DNA of 64,000 bases, taken from assembly GCA_958496175.1 (NCBI GenBank), contig OY292280.1:12710001-12774000 (forward strand), written 5' to 3'. Source of the stretch: Sisyra terminalis. Taxonomy: Eukaryota > Arthropoda > Insecta > Neuroptera > Sisyridae. The notes below the pieces were generated by a model that saw nothing but the letters and a program-made list of their open reading frames with translations, ran no database searches and was not told the DNA's origin. Both the position numbers and the translations under genes were made by a program. The number at the start of each line of letters is the position of its first letter. Within the stretch, counting starts at the first letter, position 1. Of the stretch, positions 41,933 to 52,399 are shown in pieces.

Positions 41933-42227
41933 GTGCATAAAAAGGATATAAGGGATGTTTTGTTTAGCCAAAATTGAGTTGCATATTATAAATTAAATCA
42001 TCCTTAACCACTATGCAAAAAATCATAAGCATTGGTTGACTAGATCCTTGGAAAATTCAAACTGGAAGTTAAGGAGGTGAAAACGCTTGCACCAAATTAG
42101 CTTGAAAAAAAGGTCATTTTTGAGGGGTGATTTTTGCTTATAAGAGATAATTTTCGCAACGTATTATACATATTATGTATACAAATTATTCATTGTAATA
42201 TTGTTCTAATTTCTTATTTCTAATAAA

Positions 42228-42335
42228 TTAATTATGCTGAAATATGGGGTTGATTTGAAAGAAAGGAACCTAATATTTTTTTTTAATATTAGTTACGAAT
42301 AACGTAAAATAATAAAAACAAAATTACTTAAAATA
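42228..42335 (+). repeat. Dispersed repeat fragment R1
   Basis: The stretch from TTATGCTGAAATATGGGG to the ATTAGTTACGAATA block matches 53143-53250 and 53745-53830 in the same orientation. It is a fragment of the repeat found in two larger copies at 52996-54013. Confidence 0.65.
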
Positions 42336-43079
42336 ACATAAAAGTTGTTTGTGTTCATAGTGTACATAGTTCCGGTTTAAGTGAATACTCGGGAGGCAAT
42401 GGTGGTGGCGCTACATCTTTACATATGTCTCATCATGCATTGCAAAATTGGAATATTTTTTTGTATATTAATTAACATTGTAGTAGTATAATCAATTCAA
42501 CTGAGTTGTGCTGAAAACCTCGTCAAAAATGACGGTGACCAAAGAAAATCGATACATTCTCCACACATGTGAGTTACCAACTCGTCATATGTACTCCTGA
42601 AACCCCAGCGAATATTACAGATGTGGACAAGCAATCTAAGGTTTCGCTATTTTTTTTCTGGAACAGTGGGGTTTGATGAATGAAACGAAAACTTCTCTCA
42701 ACTGTAAGGAATAATTTATTACAATATTTCTGTTTGTTAAGAGTAAAAAAAAGGTTTGGAAAATGAGAAGAAAACATGAAAAGAACAACATTCGTGTATA
42801 ATACAACTAAAACAAAATGGTTACCGTGAAAATAGTAAAAATACAAAATAAAAACCTAAAAATATAATTGAAAGACTTCAATAATTTGCTTGTTTTGTGT
42901 CGCGAAATGGTTGCATAAATTATATAAAACTAGACTAGAGAAATAAAATAAAACATTAATTAATAAACCCACAGGAGCAAGAGGAATTACAATTAACAAA
43001 TATTTCAACAATATTAAGTGCACCTTATTTAATCATAATTATCTGTTAATATTAAAATAGAGTATAATTAATTTTTTTC

Positions 43080-43083
<4 letters not shown>

Positions 43084-43118
<35 letters not shown>
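43084..43118. repeat. (TA)n microsatellite
   Basis: An uninterrupted alternating T/A run of about 35 bp. Confidence 0.95.
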
Positions 43119-43120
<2 letters not shown>

Positions 43121-44032
43121 CATCATCAAAGTATAATAATATAGTTTTCATTTGCTAAAATCATTACAATGTTTGTATCTGATTATTTTTCCTCCAATTA
43201 ACATTTCTTAATTAACTTTAATTAAAAATATTATTAACAATTATTTACATACTTATTACTACTGATTGTGTTTTATTCACAATTTTACAACCGAAAAGTA
43301 ATTCAAAATCAATTTTTGTACTTGATTTAGATGATTGAAGCGAAACTTCTAATAGTTTCAACAATTATATCCAAAAAGAAATAAAATTGTCAATTGTAAT
43401 TTTTTTTAAATCGTTTTCTGCAAAAACTAATATTAAAGATTGGTGAAATTTGCTTCCTTTTTCGATATAGTGCAACCAATAATCATATACAACCAGAACT
43501 GTTTAAAAACGGTCACACATAAGAGCAATGCTAGTGACGTCATACTGTGATCAGCTACTCTTGGATCTACCACCGTTTTATTATACTTATAGATAAGCTG
43601 TTGATATATAAAACATATGTTTGAATATTTTAAGAGTAGCTTGATCATACTATGTATCCGATGTAAATGATCTGTAGTCCTTTTAATTTTAATGAATCCC
43701 CATGCATCTAAGGGGGGGGCTACATTACAAGTTGGGCTACATTATTGCCAACTGATAAATCATTAAATTTAAGTGGATCTACAATATTAATTTAAGGGGG
43801 CTTGATTTTATTAAAGGTAGGTTTCAAACAATAGAAAAAATTGTACTGTAGGTTAAGTAAAACTTCCAGATGAAATTTAAATTAAAATTTGTCACTGATG
43901 GATAGATTTTTCGCGGATTTAGCCCCTTAACCCCTTCTGGATCAGTTTCAGTTAGAAAATATTAGTTTATACTTTTTTTCTTCAGCTACAATCATCTAAA
44001 TTTAGTACTTAATAATTTTTGTAAATATTTTA

Positions 44033-44257
44033 GACTCAAGTCCATTTTAGTACACCTTTAATCTGGCAACGTTGCATTTTCGACTTTGTTTTTAATTTAA
44101 TTCGCGATTAAATCGGTCCATCATAAAAATTTAGCCACAAAAAAGATAATTATACGATATTAGAATTAAATCATCAAAAATATCGCGAATTAAATTAAAA
44201 ACAAAGTCGAAAATGCAACGTTGCCAGATTGTGGATGTGCTAAAATGGACTTGAACC
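44033..44257 (+). mobile_element. 225-bp palindromic MITE, copy 1, with 8-bp TSD
   Basis: Long inverted arms run from GACTCAAGTCCATTTTAG to CTAAAATGGACTTGAACC. The inner arm block is CTGGCAACGTTGCATTTTC, and the short loop contains TTAGCCAC. Direct flanks are ATATTTTA at 44025-44032 and 44258-44265. Length and target duplication are shared with copies 4 and 5. The 8-bp duplication points to hAT-type mobilisation, but no transposase is in the window. Confidence 0.88.
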
Positions 44258-44640
44258 ATATTTTATATAGCAACTAACCATAAATGGAATCTTATATATT
44301 TTTGAAGTTATACTTCTTTAAGCACACCGCGAGAGAGAAAATAGTAATTTAGTAATAGTAAAGTAGCCTACAATAGCTAAATTTTAAAGTGCAAATTTTA
44401 GTATTTGTCAGAAAATTTTATGTTCGATGGCTTTTAAGACAATTTATGGTTAGTTATCTATGAAAAAAGGGCTAAACACATAAAGTTTAAGGCAAAAGGA
44501 AAAACGTATTGATAACTTCACGAGCCCAGATTTGTGTAAGAACTAAAATGGATATTAATGCAGGAAATTTCCTAGTGCCTAGGCACTAAACTAAGAAAAA
44601 GAAAAATGAAAATATTTAATTGTAAGTACACTTTTTTTCG

Positions 44641-44771
44641 GTAGAAGCTTGGGTCAGGAACGTCAAAATTTTCAGAACTAGAGAGAACTATTTCGAATGG
44701 TTTTGATATTATTCCGGTACGTATTGTTCACTCGAATGCAATTTGTACGTAAATTTTGACATGCAAATATG
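44641..44771 (+). repeat. Left arm of inverted repeat downstream of Psc
   Basis: Matches the reverse complement of 45245-45362, for example ATTCCGGTACGT and CAATTTGTACGTAAATTTTG. The two arms enclose MITE copy 2. Confidence 0.8.
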
Positions 44772-44804
44772 TATTTATATGGTAATATTTAAAATTTCGT
44801 TTTC

Positions 44805-45031
44805 GGCTAAAGTCCATTTTAGCACGCCCACAATCTGGCAACGTTGCATTTTTGACTTTGTTTTGAATTTAATTCGCCATTTTTTTGATGATTTAATTCT
44901 AATATGGAATAATTCTCTCTTTTGTGGCTTAATTTTTATTATGGACCGATTTAATCGCGAATTAAATTAAAAACAACGTCGAAAATGCAACGTTGCCAGA
45001 TTGTGACTGTGCTTAAAAATGGACTTGAACC
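44805..45031 (+). mobile_element. 225-bp MITE family, copy 2
   Basis: Same arms as copy 1, with the loop in the opposite orientation. The flanking octamers do not match, so the target duplication has been lost or the copy was rearranged. It lies inside the inverted repeat downstream of Psc. Confidence 0.8.
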
Positions 45032-45244
45032 AAATTTACTAAATAAAGTTTACTTTTTTATGGGAAAAACACTTGTGAAAAATTGTGATGTATTATTATT
45101 AATGAAAAGCAACTCCAAAACTTTTGCGAAATGAAAAATATACTTAGGTAATATTTATTGTCGCATTGTTGAACTGTTTAATTTTTATGTTCTGTTATAT
45201 ATATTTGATAATACATATTTGAAAATAATCGTCGCTTCTTCATT

Positions 45245-45362
45245 TCTGGCATATGTCAAAATTTACGTACAAATTGCAATCGAGTGAATAAGACGTACCG
45301 GAATAATTACGAAACCATTCGAGACAGTTCTCAAATTTCGGCGTTCCTGATCCAAGCTTATA
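45245..45362 (-). repeat. Right arm of inverted repeat, in predicted Psc 3' UTR
   Basis: This arm ends about 30 bp downstream of the Psc stop codon (45391-45393), so it is expected to be transcribed in the Psc 3' UTR. It pairs with 44641-44771. Confidence 0.75.
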
Positions 45363-45390
45363 CCCTTTTTTCTAGAGTTAAACTTGAATT

Positions 45391-48162
45391 TTACTTCTTA
45401 TCGTTGGAATTATCATCTTTGTTGGTCGTGCGACTTGTGGAAGAGGAAGCGCTGCTGGTACTAGTTGCAACCGCTACGGACGGTGTTGTAGTTGCGATAC
45501 TGGACGTTGGTATAGCCGAAGAGCTCACCGAAGTGGTTGTTGTCACCCCCGTATTACACGCTGTCGTTGTCGAGCCGCGATTTTGCGGAAAATTTAGTCG
45601 ATGCTGATTGAGAAATATCGAACTAAAATTTTGATAAGCGGCCAAACTGTGCATGTCACCAAGTCCAAACCGGGGATCAAACTGGGGCAGTGGTGCTCTA
45701 TAATTCGAGTAAAAGAACTGGCTATGATCTAGGGAAATAAATGGATGGTGAGGGATTAGATTGAATTTTTGATTCGCTAGACTCAAATCGGGTAGTTTCG
45801 GCAGTTTTGGACTAAGTTGTGATGAGGTGGTTGCAAGACTTTTTGATATCTTTTCGCTCAACTGGTTTAGCGAACTGCTTAGTTTGTCAGAGGGGGTGAT
45901 ACTTTTGGAGGATTTTGGAAGACCAACATAGCTTTTTGTTATGGGAACACTGTATTTGCCTAGTGATGTCGACAGTTTCAAATGTTGATTTTGCATGATT
46001 TGTTCCAACTGGGTTTTCGACTCAAACATGGAATTGTTGCTGGGTGACTTCTTTTTCGGACTGCTTACCAACAACGCGTTCGACTCCATGCTGTTATTAG
46101 TGGAGGGTTTCGGCGAGTTGCGGCTCTTCTGTTTCGGCGATTTCCGCTCTAACATTGGAGACGGCATAGAAAAGTTGTTGAACGGATACTTGGCTTGGCT
46201 TATTTCTGGAGTATCGATATTTTGAACATCGATTTTCAAGTTGAGCGACAGCGCCGATTTTTGGAATTTCGACTCGGATTTTTGTTTCAAACGAGGACTG
46301 TAAATCGGGACAGTCGTTTGCGATATTTTCAACTCGGGAACTTTTTCTCCAACTGCTTTTTCATCGTGGATTTCATCCACTTTTTGTTCCGATTCAACCA
46401 CTTCACCACTGTCATTTTTCTCATTTTTTACACTTAACACCTTTTCTTTTGTTTCGCTTCCCTCAGGTTTCACTGGAACACTTTTCGGACTATTTCTAAG
46501 CTGTAACATTTCAGAAACAGTCATTGGACTACTCCGATTTCCCAGGGAAACCTTCAAACTGTTTCTTGCTACATTTATTTTCTCATTGTTACTTTCGACA
46601 GGCTTTTGTTTTTCGTTTGGTTCTACTTCCTTGGTTTCGCCCACTTTAACTGGAGGTTTTTCTTCCACTTGACCAGCTTTTGATGTGGATTGAAGATTTT
46701 CCACGTTCGTTGCCTCATTTGGTTTCACCACATCTTTAATGGGTTCTTGCGTTTGCGTTAAACCTGCAGAATTAGTATTTGGTAGACTCGGCTCAGATTT
46801 AACAGGAGGTTCCGGTTTCGATTGAGTTTTTACTGGTTCTTTTACTGGTTTCTTTTTCAAATCAGCCGGGGGTGTTTGGTGACAGGATATTTGATACATA
46901 GGCTTAACTCCTGAAGCTGGATTTCCTAGATACCTTGGAATATTATTGCGAACCTTAAAAAATTTGTTGGGTTTAGATTTAATTAGGTTTGCCCCTACTG
47001 AAGTGTTTGGAGTAGTTATTGTCGTGGAAGTTGTGGATGGAATCGATGATTTCTGTTCAACATAGTTACTATAAGTGGGAGAGTTGGCAGTTCGGGAACG
47101 GAACTGTACAGTTGGATTCCACGATTTTGGAGGATTTCGCAACGTTTTGTAGACGAGAATGTTGGATTTTTTTGTGGGGGATGCCGAATTTGACTTCGGT
47201 TTGGTGTTCTCAGCTGGTTTTAGGGCTTTTAGAACAGTGTTGCGAGATGGTTCCGTAGCTGTACTTGGTGTTGGTATGGGCGGAGGAGGTGGATGTGGTG
47301 AAAAACCGGTGGAAATCGCTGCTTTTGAAGAGGGTGTCACCGACAATTTGCTAGGTTTGAGCATAGCAGTGCTGGTCGTTGTGGTGATATTGGTTGATGT
47401 GTTTAAATTTTGGCTTGATTTGATTGTATTAGCTAATGAACAAGGCACTTGGGATGCAGACTTTTTGACGGGATTGCTTACAGTTGCGTCGGATATATCA
47501 TCCAGCTTTCGTTTTCGATCATTGCTTTTAATCGGCGATTGATTGCTTTTGGAGTTGGAGTTACGGCCAACCGGTTTCAAACTAAGTTTTGACGGTTGCT
47601 TTGGAGCCGATTGGCTTGGACTTGGTGCAGGTATCACGGAATCTGTCGTTACAGAACTTGAGACGCAACAACTGGTACGATCCGTCGTTAAAGTCGGCGT
47701 TATACTTGCAGTTACAGTTGTTAAAACTGTACTTACAGTTTCATTGTAAGGCGGTTGTAACGTTACAGCCATTGTTGTCACAGATATAATTCCCGTTTCA
47801 CTAATTTGCAAGTGCACTTCCTTATCGGAAGTGCACTCCGATTTCAAATTCGACTCACTCCTATCATTCTTATTCTCTTTGTCATAACTTTTATCATAGA
47901 CAATTACATTATTGTTATTATGACAAAGCGAATTAGCAACGTCATCATCTTTACGATTTGTACATTCAGTTTTAATAATATTATTTACATTATTTACTTT
48001 ATTGCTCTGGTTTTGATTATTTTCGTTTTCACTTCGCTTGGCGACAACATCGATCGATTGAGCTGAAACATCAATATCACATTTTTGAAAATCATTCGTT
48101 AATTTAATTTTCTTTCGGCACTCGGTTTCAAAAATACGATATGTAAGATGAAGCGGCCCTTT
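45391..48162 (-). CDS. Psc: Psc coding exon 5 (long disordered C-terminal part)
   Basis: The acceptor is a poly-T tract plus TAG before 48162. It is open for 923 codons to TAA at 45393-45391. It encodes the last strand of RAWUL and the whole C-terminal region, including Asn-rich, Ser/Thr-rich, poly-Pro (PPPPPIP, about 507-513) and SPK-like motifs. Confidence 0.95.
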   Translation of the reverse strand, partial: KGPLHLTYRIFETECRKKIKLTNDFQKCDIDVSAQSIDVVAKRSENENNQNQSNKVNNVNNIIKTECTNRKDDDVANSLCHNNNNVIVYDKSYDKENKNDRSESNLKSECTSDKEVHLQISETGIISVTTMAVTLQPPYNETVSTVLTTVTASITPTLTTDRTSCCVSSSVTTDSVIPAPSPSQSAPKQPSKLSLKPVGRNSNSKSNQSPIKSNDRKRKLDDISDATVSNPVKKSASQVPCSLANTIKSSQNLNTSTNITTTTSTAMLKPSKLSVTPSSKAAISTGFSPHPPPPPIPTPSTATEPSRNTVLKALKPAENTKPKSNSASPTKKSNILVYKTLRNPPKSWNPTVQFRSRTANSPTYSNYVEQKSSIPSTTSTTITTPNTSVGANLIKSKPNKFFKVRNNIPRYLGNPASGVKPMYQISCHQTPPADLKKKPVKEPVKTQSKPEPPVKSEPSLPNTNSAGLTQTQEPIKDVVKPNEATNVENLQSTSKAGQVEEKPPVKVGETKEVEPNEKQKPVESNNEKINVARNSLKVSLGNRSSPMTVSEMLQLRNSPKSVPVKPEGSETKEKVLSVKNEKNDSGEVVESEQKVDEIHDEKAVGEKVPELKISQTTVPIYSPRLKQKSESKFQKSALSLNLKIDVQNIDTPEISQAKYPFNNFSMPSPMLERKSPKQKSRNSPKPSTNNSMESNALLVSSPKKKSPSNNSMFESKTQLEQIMQNQHLKLSTSLGKYSVPITKSYVGLPKSSKSITPSDKLSSSLNQLSEKISKSLATTSSQLSPKLPKLPDLSLANQKFNLIPHHPFISLDHSQFFYSNYRAPLPQFDPRFGLGDMHSLAAYQNFSSIFLNQHRLNFPQNRGSTTTACNTGVTTTTSVSSSAIPTSSIATTTPSVAVATSTSSASSSTSRTTNKDDNSNDKK

Positions 48163-51100
48163 CTAAAAAAAAAAACCCAAAAAAAAATCAGTAATTTTCA
48201 ACCAATTTAAACAAAACAAACCAACCCTTTTCCAAAGATAAATGTAGGCAACATCGATTAAAGTAAAATGTTCACATAAACTATCATTTTGATACAAAAT
48301 TTCAATTTTATGTTCTTTGGATAAACCATACTTGGCTCTGATCAATTTTTGTAGGTGCAGAATCGATACAGCTGCAGGACATCGGAGATATCTTTTCGAC
48401 TGGAAATTAAATCAATTAATGTTTGAGGTTTTAATATTAGTTTTACGGAAATACTAGTTTGGGATTGGAGTCATTGTTGTTGTTGCTAGCGTTGTAGTAT
48501 TCCAGGGATAATGAAATATATTCGTCGCTTGTGTAAATGTAACTCCTTTCGCTGATCTCTCCCGATTGTTCCGGATCAACCGGTTTCACAACACTGGGAT
48601 TTGATGCGTAGTATGATTTTCGACGTTGCATTTCATCTTTAAAACAATAAATGATTAATAAAACGATAGACAATAATATTAGGATTCATATTGACAAGTT
48701 TTAGTCTAACACGTGCCACTAAGGCCTAAGCGATTGTAAATGTAAAACATAATTTTTTAATTGTTAGTCTCAAAAGTTATCAATTTATTACTATACATGT
48801 TAGGGTGATTTTTTTTTTTTTACTTTTTTTTGACTTTTTTTGTTCCCATCGTGAAATTTTGTTGGAAATACCAAAAAAAAAATTCCCTGAAAGTTTGAGC
48901 CCTTAATATTAAGTCCTCGATCAAGGCATGTAAAGATTTCCCATTGAAAATACACGGAAACTCTGATTTTTTATTTTTAAATTTCTATATCTCAGCGGCA
49001 TTTCATGGGATCACTTTTACCGAAGATGGTTTTTTCTCAGAATTAAACGCTCTACAAAAGTGCCCATTGCGATAAAGTCACTGTAACTCTCACCGGTGAG
49101 GTAGTACGGGCCACTGAACCTGATTTTACCATCGATCGATACCATATTTATTTTTAAGTATACATACGCTTTTATAAATATTTTAAGTTGTAGTTGATGT
49201 ACTAAATTATAAAATTAATAAATCTTAGTATAACTATTCAAAAGATTGCGAACAAATTTACAAGGGCAAAAAAAAGGTATATCAGTACTTTTTTTTCAAA
49301 AATTGCTCAAAATAGGTCAAAGTTAACGAATTAGTGACTTGAATATTGACCAAATGTACAAAGTCAAAATATATGAAGTATAATTGGGAAAAAATATGTC
49401 AATATTTTATAAAAGCATGGGTACAAGTAGTTTTAGTACAAACCACTAACCAACGTCTCATTTTTTATTCTATTTTTTTTAATATTTTTAATTGTCTCAA
49501 TTTATGACATGAATGTTTGCATTAAATAAAATTATTGCTGTTATTAATTAACAATTAAAAAACAATAAGGGATGTTTTAATTTTCACTGTTATACTATAG
49601 ATTTAACTATTAAATCGAAAAAATTCATAAAATAAACATACAACTTCAATGAAACGGCGAAAAATCAAATATCGGGAAGCCAATAGGCACTAAAATTGCG
49701 TTAATTACAACTACAGTGCTTTGAGGGTGTCAAAAAGTAAGCAATAGTATCACATTATTTTACAAGGCTGCTAAGCAGTGTTTATCAAACTTTTTCTGTT
49801 CGCAAACACCTACAAAAATCAAGCACGATTTTAAGGACCTCTTTTAACCCCTTTAATCTCAAAACGGTGAAAAATCAAATATGGAGTAGCTAATAGGCAC
49901 TAAAGTTGCGTAAATTATAACTACAGTGCTTTGAGGATGACAAAAAGTAAGTAATAGTATCACACTACTTTGCAGGGCTGTATGACAGTGTTTCTCAAAC
50001 TTTTTCAGTTCGCGAAAACCTACAAAATTCAAGCAAGATATGTATTTAGTGGCTAAGACCCACTGTTTTGTGGCAAACCCAAATATGTTTGAAACTCAAA
50101 CTCGGGATTTACTACCTACTCTCATTGGAATTTTATTTTTTTAAGTGAAATAAATTTGTTTCAGCAACGATTCGACGATTTTTCTAAGTCGTCGCAATTC
50201 ATGGCAATCGAGAAGGATAATTTCCAGGATTTAGCTGTTATTTCCAAATTAACATATTTTTAAGTATACTTTAACATGTTGTCTGTAATTTACTTCAATT
50301 AAAGGAAATTGCACAATGTAAAATTTAAACTTATAATTATTACTATTTCTAAAATCATTGTCCAGTTTTCTGTATTGATCATATTTCGTTTTAAGCAATT
50401 TAAATTTTTCAATGCTTAATAATGTTATGTTTTGTATTTCAATTTTTGTAAATAAAATGTAATTTTCAATCAAATTTTCATTTTTCTATATAAAATATTT
50501 CAGGAATAAATTAAATTTGAAAGTGGCGCTTAAATCCAAACTGATTAAAAGAAGATATCGTTATTATCGGCTGTGCTACTAAACTAGCGCCATCGGTAAT
50601 TGGCCGCAAGAAATAGACCTTTTGGAGGAACAAAAAATTAACATTGAGTTAGCCTCCCATGTCCTACACTAGCACCGCCAATATTCGTCGAGATGAACTG
50701 AGCATTTTTAGGAACAAAAAATTAACATTGAGTGATCCTCCCATGGTACAGGTATTTCGATGCAAAAGTTTTAGGCGACAACTTGTAATCGGAGTTCTTC
50801 AATAAGCTCGGTGGTAAATTGCTTTGCTGCAGGCCTTACTTTGGAATAGTCCTGGTACCAGCTTGTAAACGATGTCCTGTAAAGTTTGATCGCTTCGTAG
50901 ATTGAGCAGCGGTTTGGTTTTGTGGATTTGAACCTCGCATATTGGGCAATACTTATGTGATTCCAAGTACTGGACAATGCAACTGCGACAAACTGAAATT
51001 GCATGAAAAATGTTAATTAGCGTAATTGTGGCGCATATGTTGAGCACATTGGTACATACACGAATGCAGACATTCGGTGATGGTTGTTGCATTGACGAAA

Positions 51101-51198
51101 TATCCGTGACAAATAACACATGTTAAGTGCGGATTCAAGTCGGTTAATTTAATTTTCAACGGTTTATGCATAGTGTTCACACCGACATGCTGCTCCAT
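45391..51198 (-). CDS. Psc: Polycomb group RING finger protein Psc / Su(z)2 (PCGF4/Bmi1 class)
   Basis: The CDS joins complement(45391-48162, 48226-48399, 48455-48636, 50840-50992, 51060-51198), 1139 aa. The RING finger has ligands C27, C30, C43, H45, C48, C51, C62 and C65. It is followed by RPLL-like and [12 protein letters not shown] segments and the [11 protein letters not shown] helix typical of PCGF2/4. A RAWUL ubiquitin-like domain spans about 159-227. The long Ser/Thr/Pro/Lys-rich C-terminal part has a basic NLS-like RKRK (431-434). Blocks such as [15 protein letters not shown] (552-566) and the segment at 615-640 look constrained. Family knowledge: these proteins pair with the RING1/Sce E3 in PRC1 to ubiquitylate H2A, and the insect disordered tail compacts chromatin. 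Met10 aligns with the start of vertebrate Bmi1 and is an alternative start. Psc and Su(z)2 cannot be separated from this window alone. Confidence 0.95.
48226..48399 (-). CDS. Psc: Psc coding exon 4
   Basis: The acceptor TTCCAG precedes 48399. It encodes most of RAWUL, from KRYLRCPAA to [10 protein letters not shown]. The donor GTTGGT is weak, but the join to KGPLHLTYR in exon 5 restores the conserved end of the domain. Confidence 0.9.
48455..48636 (-). CDS. Psc: Psc coding exon 3
   Basis: The acceptor TTAAAG precedes 48636 and completes Asn98. It encodes the linker helix and an acidic, Tyr/Asn-rich stretch before RAWUL. I chose donor GTATTT (48454-48449), because only it gives the phase 0 needed by exon 4; the nearby GTAAAA would break the frame. 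Confidence 0.88.
48790..49140 (+). repeat. Dispersed repeat shared with the window's right end
   Basis: The segment CTCAGAATTAAACGCTC plus CAAAAGTGCCCATTGCGA matches the reverse complement of 63930-64000. GGTTTGAGCCCTTAATATT-like sequence is near 48890 and again at 63560. The copies are opposite in orientation for one block. Confidence 0.7.
49650..50045 (+). repeat. Tandem duplication (about 211-bp offset) with hAT-like ends
   Basis: The block from AAACGGCGAAAAATCAAATA at 49650 recurs at 49862. Both copies contain GGCACTAAA, CTACAGTGCTTTGAG and CAGTGTTTATCAAACTTTTT or CAGTGTTTCTCAAACTTTTT. The last resembles hAT terminal repeats. Confidence 0.75.
50630..50756 (+). repeat. Short direct duplication, 88-bp offset
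   Basis: GGAACAAAAAATTAACATTG followed by AGT and a CCTCCCATG block occurs twice (50627 and 50713). Confidence 0.75.
50840..50992 (-). CDS. Psc: Psc coding exon 2
   Basis: The acceptor TTTCAG precedes 50992 and completes Phe47. It encodes the second half of the RING and the following VPGLFQ segment. The donor GTAAGG (50839-50834) is in phase 1. The intron before it is 67 bp. Confidence 0.93.
51060..51198 (-). CDS. Psc: Psc coding exon 1
   Basis: Encodes residues 1-46 and the first base of codon 47, up to the RING ligand H45. The donor GTATGT (51059-51054) is in phase 1. The first ATG is at 51198; the ATG at 51171 (Met10) matches the usual family start. Confidence 0.92.
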
Positions 51199-51540
51199 TC
51201 AAATGCAAACTTGTCACCAACAATCTATTGGGCCTCTTGGTACATTGCTTTGGAAATGTTAAACGTTTCAAATTAATATTTACTACATTAAATTGCCACC
51301 ATTGGCATGGGACTCCTCATAGGTTTTTGACATTGGCCAACAACCGTCATCGTATTATCCAATATTATTGCTATGACATTTATAAATCACAATTTAGTAT
51401 TAATTGAAAACCATCAATAACGCCACTAATTATTTCCAACATTTAATAAAGCACAAACAATAACAAACTTTCACATTGTTTTTGACACATTGCAGACATT
51501 GAAATCATATAAATCGAAATAAAATGGCGACGACGAGGCC

Positions 51541-51555
51541 CGGTTCAACGAACCG
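51541..51555. promoter_or_regulatory. Perfect inverted repeat CGGTTC-AAC-GAACCG
   Basis: Six-base arms around a 3-bp spacer in the candidate promoter, immediately next to the CTCF-like core. This is the layout expected for a dimeric DNA-binding protein; the binder is unknown. Confidence 0.4.
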
Positions 51556-51567
51556 CCGCTAGGTGGC
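51556..51567 (+). promoter_or_regulatory. CTCF-like core CCGCTAGGTGGC
   Basis: Matches every position of the CTCF core CCNSNAGRKGGC. It lies between the divergent Psc and Eps8 genes. One 12-bp match can arise by chance. Confidence 0.4.
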
Positions 51568-52124
51568 TACATAAATTTGGCGCAATTTACAAATGCATTC
51601 CACTTAATTTAAATAATATCAATCAACGTAATTACAATTAAAAAAAAATCAAGATATGAAAAAAAAAAAAATAAACACACAAATAAAAACTAAAATTCTA
51701 AACAACATACACAATTTACAAATAATTTCCAATATCTTTGTTTTCTTTACGAATAATTTAAACTAATTGAAATTTATTATTAATTGGCTCAACCTTGATT
51801 TACGTTATACAATTTCGTCGTACTAATATTTAAAGCATTGAAATTTGACGCTAATGGAAATTTTTGAGGCTGTAAAATTCAATAAGAATCGAATAATCGG
51901 TCGAAATAGAAAATGTATTCGTTCTTTTTCTAAACAAGCATAGACAATTGCGATTTTCATGTACAGTGAAAGCTTTTTAAATATTGTAATAAATTAATTT
52001 TTGTTGCCAAGAATAGGAAAAAGGGACTGCTTTCTTTTATAACTAATAATTCTTTCATTTATTTCAATACTTCTCATCCACTGCATAGATCGGATAACGG
52101 AAACTTATCAAAGTTTTTTATTCT

Positions 52125-52282
52125 ATTCGCGATATTTTTGTTAATTTAATTCTAATATGGTATAATTCTCTCTTTTGAGGCTAAATTTTCATTATTGGCC
52201 GATTTAATCGCGAATTAAATTAAAAACAAAGTCGAAAATGCAACGTTGCAAAATTGTGGGCGTGCTAAAATGGACTTAAGCC
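52125..52282 (+). mobile_element. 225-bp MITE family, copy 3 (left arm missing)
   Basis: Starts in the loop at TTCGCGATATTTTTG and runs through the right arm to AAAATGGACTTAAGCC. The left terminal arm is absent, so it is a truncated copy. Confidence 0.8.
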
Positions 52283-52399
52283 AAAGGAAATTTCTGGAGA
52301 GCTTTGAAATGTAATACTGGAATTTAAACTGACGAAATTTAAAACAAAGAATTTAAATTTTATTTAGAGCCAAATTGTCTCTTTTGAAGCAAAATTTTT

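Larger units (their letters stand above)
33457..42160 (-). repeat. Satellite array 2, third block (reverse orientation)
   Basis: Reverse-orientation monomers up to a clean edge where the last copy breaks off after TTTTCGCAACGTATTA. It contains recent local amplifications listed separately. Short minus-strand frames of 60 codons (40006 and 41362) are identical because the block is duplicated, and are not genes. Confidence 0.96.
42161..44024. other. Intergenic sequence downstream of the satellite, no gene seen
   Basis: AT-rich unique sequence. Open frames on the minus strand (42846-42574 and 43648-43433) are low-complexity and hydrophobic, have no recognisable domain or splice context, and are left uncalled. 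The region holds a repeat fragment at 42228-42335 and a TA microsatellite. Confidence 0.6.
48637..50839 (-). other. Psc intron 2 with old repeats, no gene
   Basis: This is the only long intron of Psc (2203 bp). It holds a dispersed repeat (48790-49140), a tandemly duplicated hAT-like relic (49650-50045) and a short 88-bp duplication (50630-50756). No coding segment between the RING and linker exons is needed or seen. Confidence 0.8.
51200..51570 (-). promoter_or_regulatory. Candidate Psc 5' UTR and promoter
   Basis: The sequence upstream of the Psc ATG ends in a GC-richer patch (51520-51570) unlike its AT-rich surroundings. On the minus strand it contains GTCGTCGCCATTTTA, whose GCCAT core is shared with Pho/YY1 sites, and a CTCF-like core. 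The transcription start is not determined. Confidence 0.4.

Noticed and set aside
1..42160. CRISPR array
   Set aside because: The repeat unit is 339 bp with no spacer/repeat alternation and the context is eukaryotic.
42574..43648. Small genes downstream of the satellite (90 and 71 codons, minus)
   Set aside because: Hydrophobic, low-complexity translation without domain or splice support.
45284..47789. Several plus-strand frames opposite Psc exon 5
   Set aside because: Antisense shadows of the long Psc coding exon.
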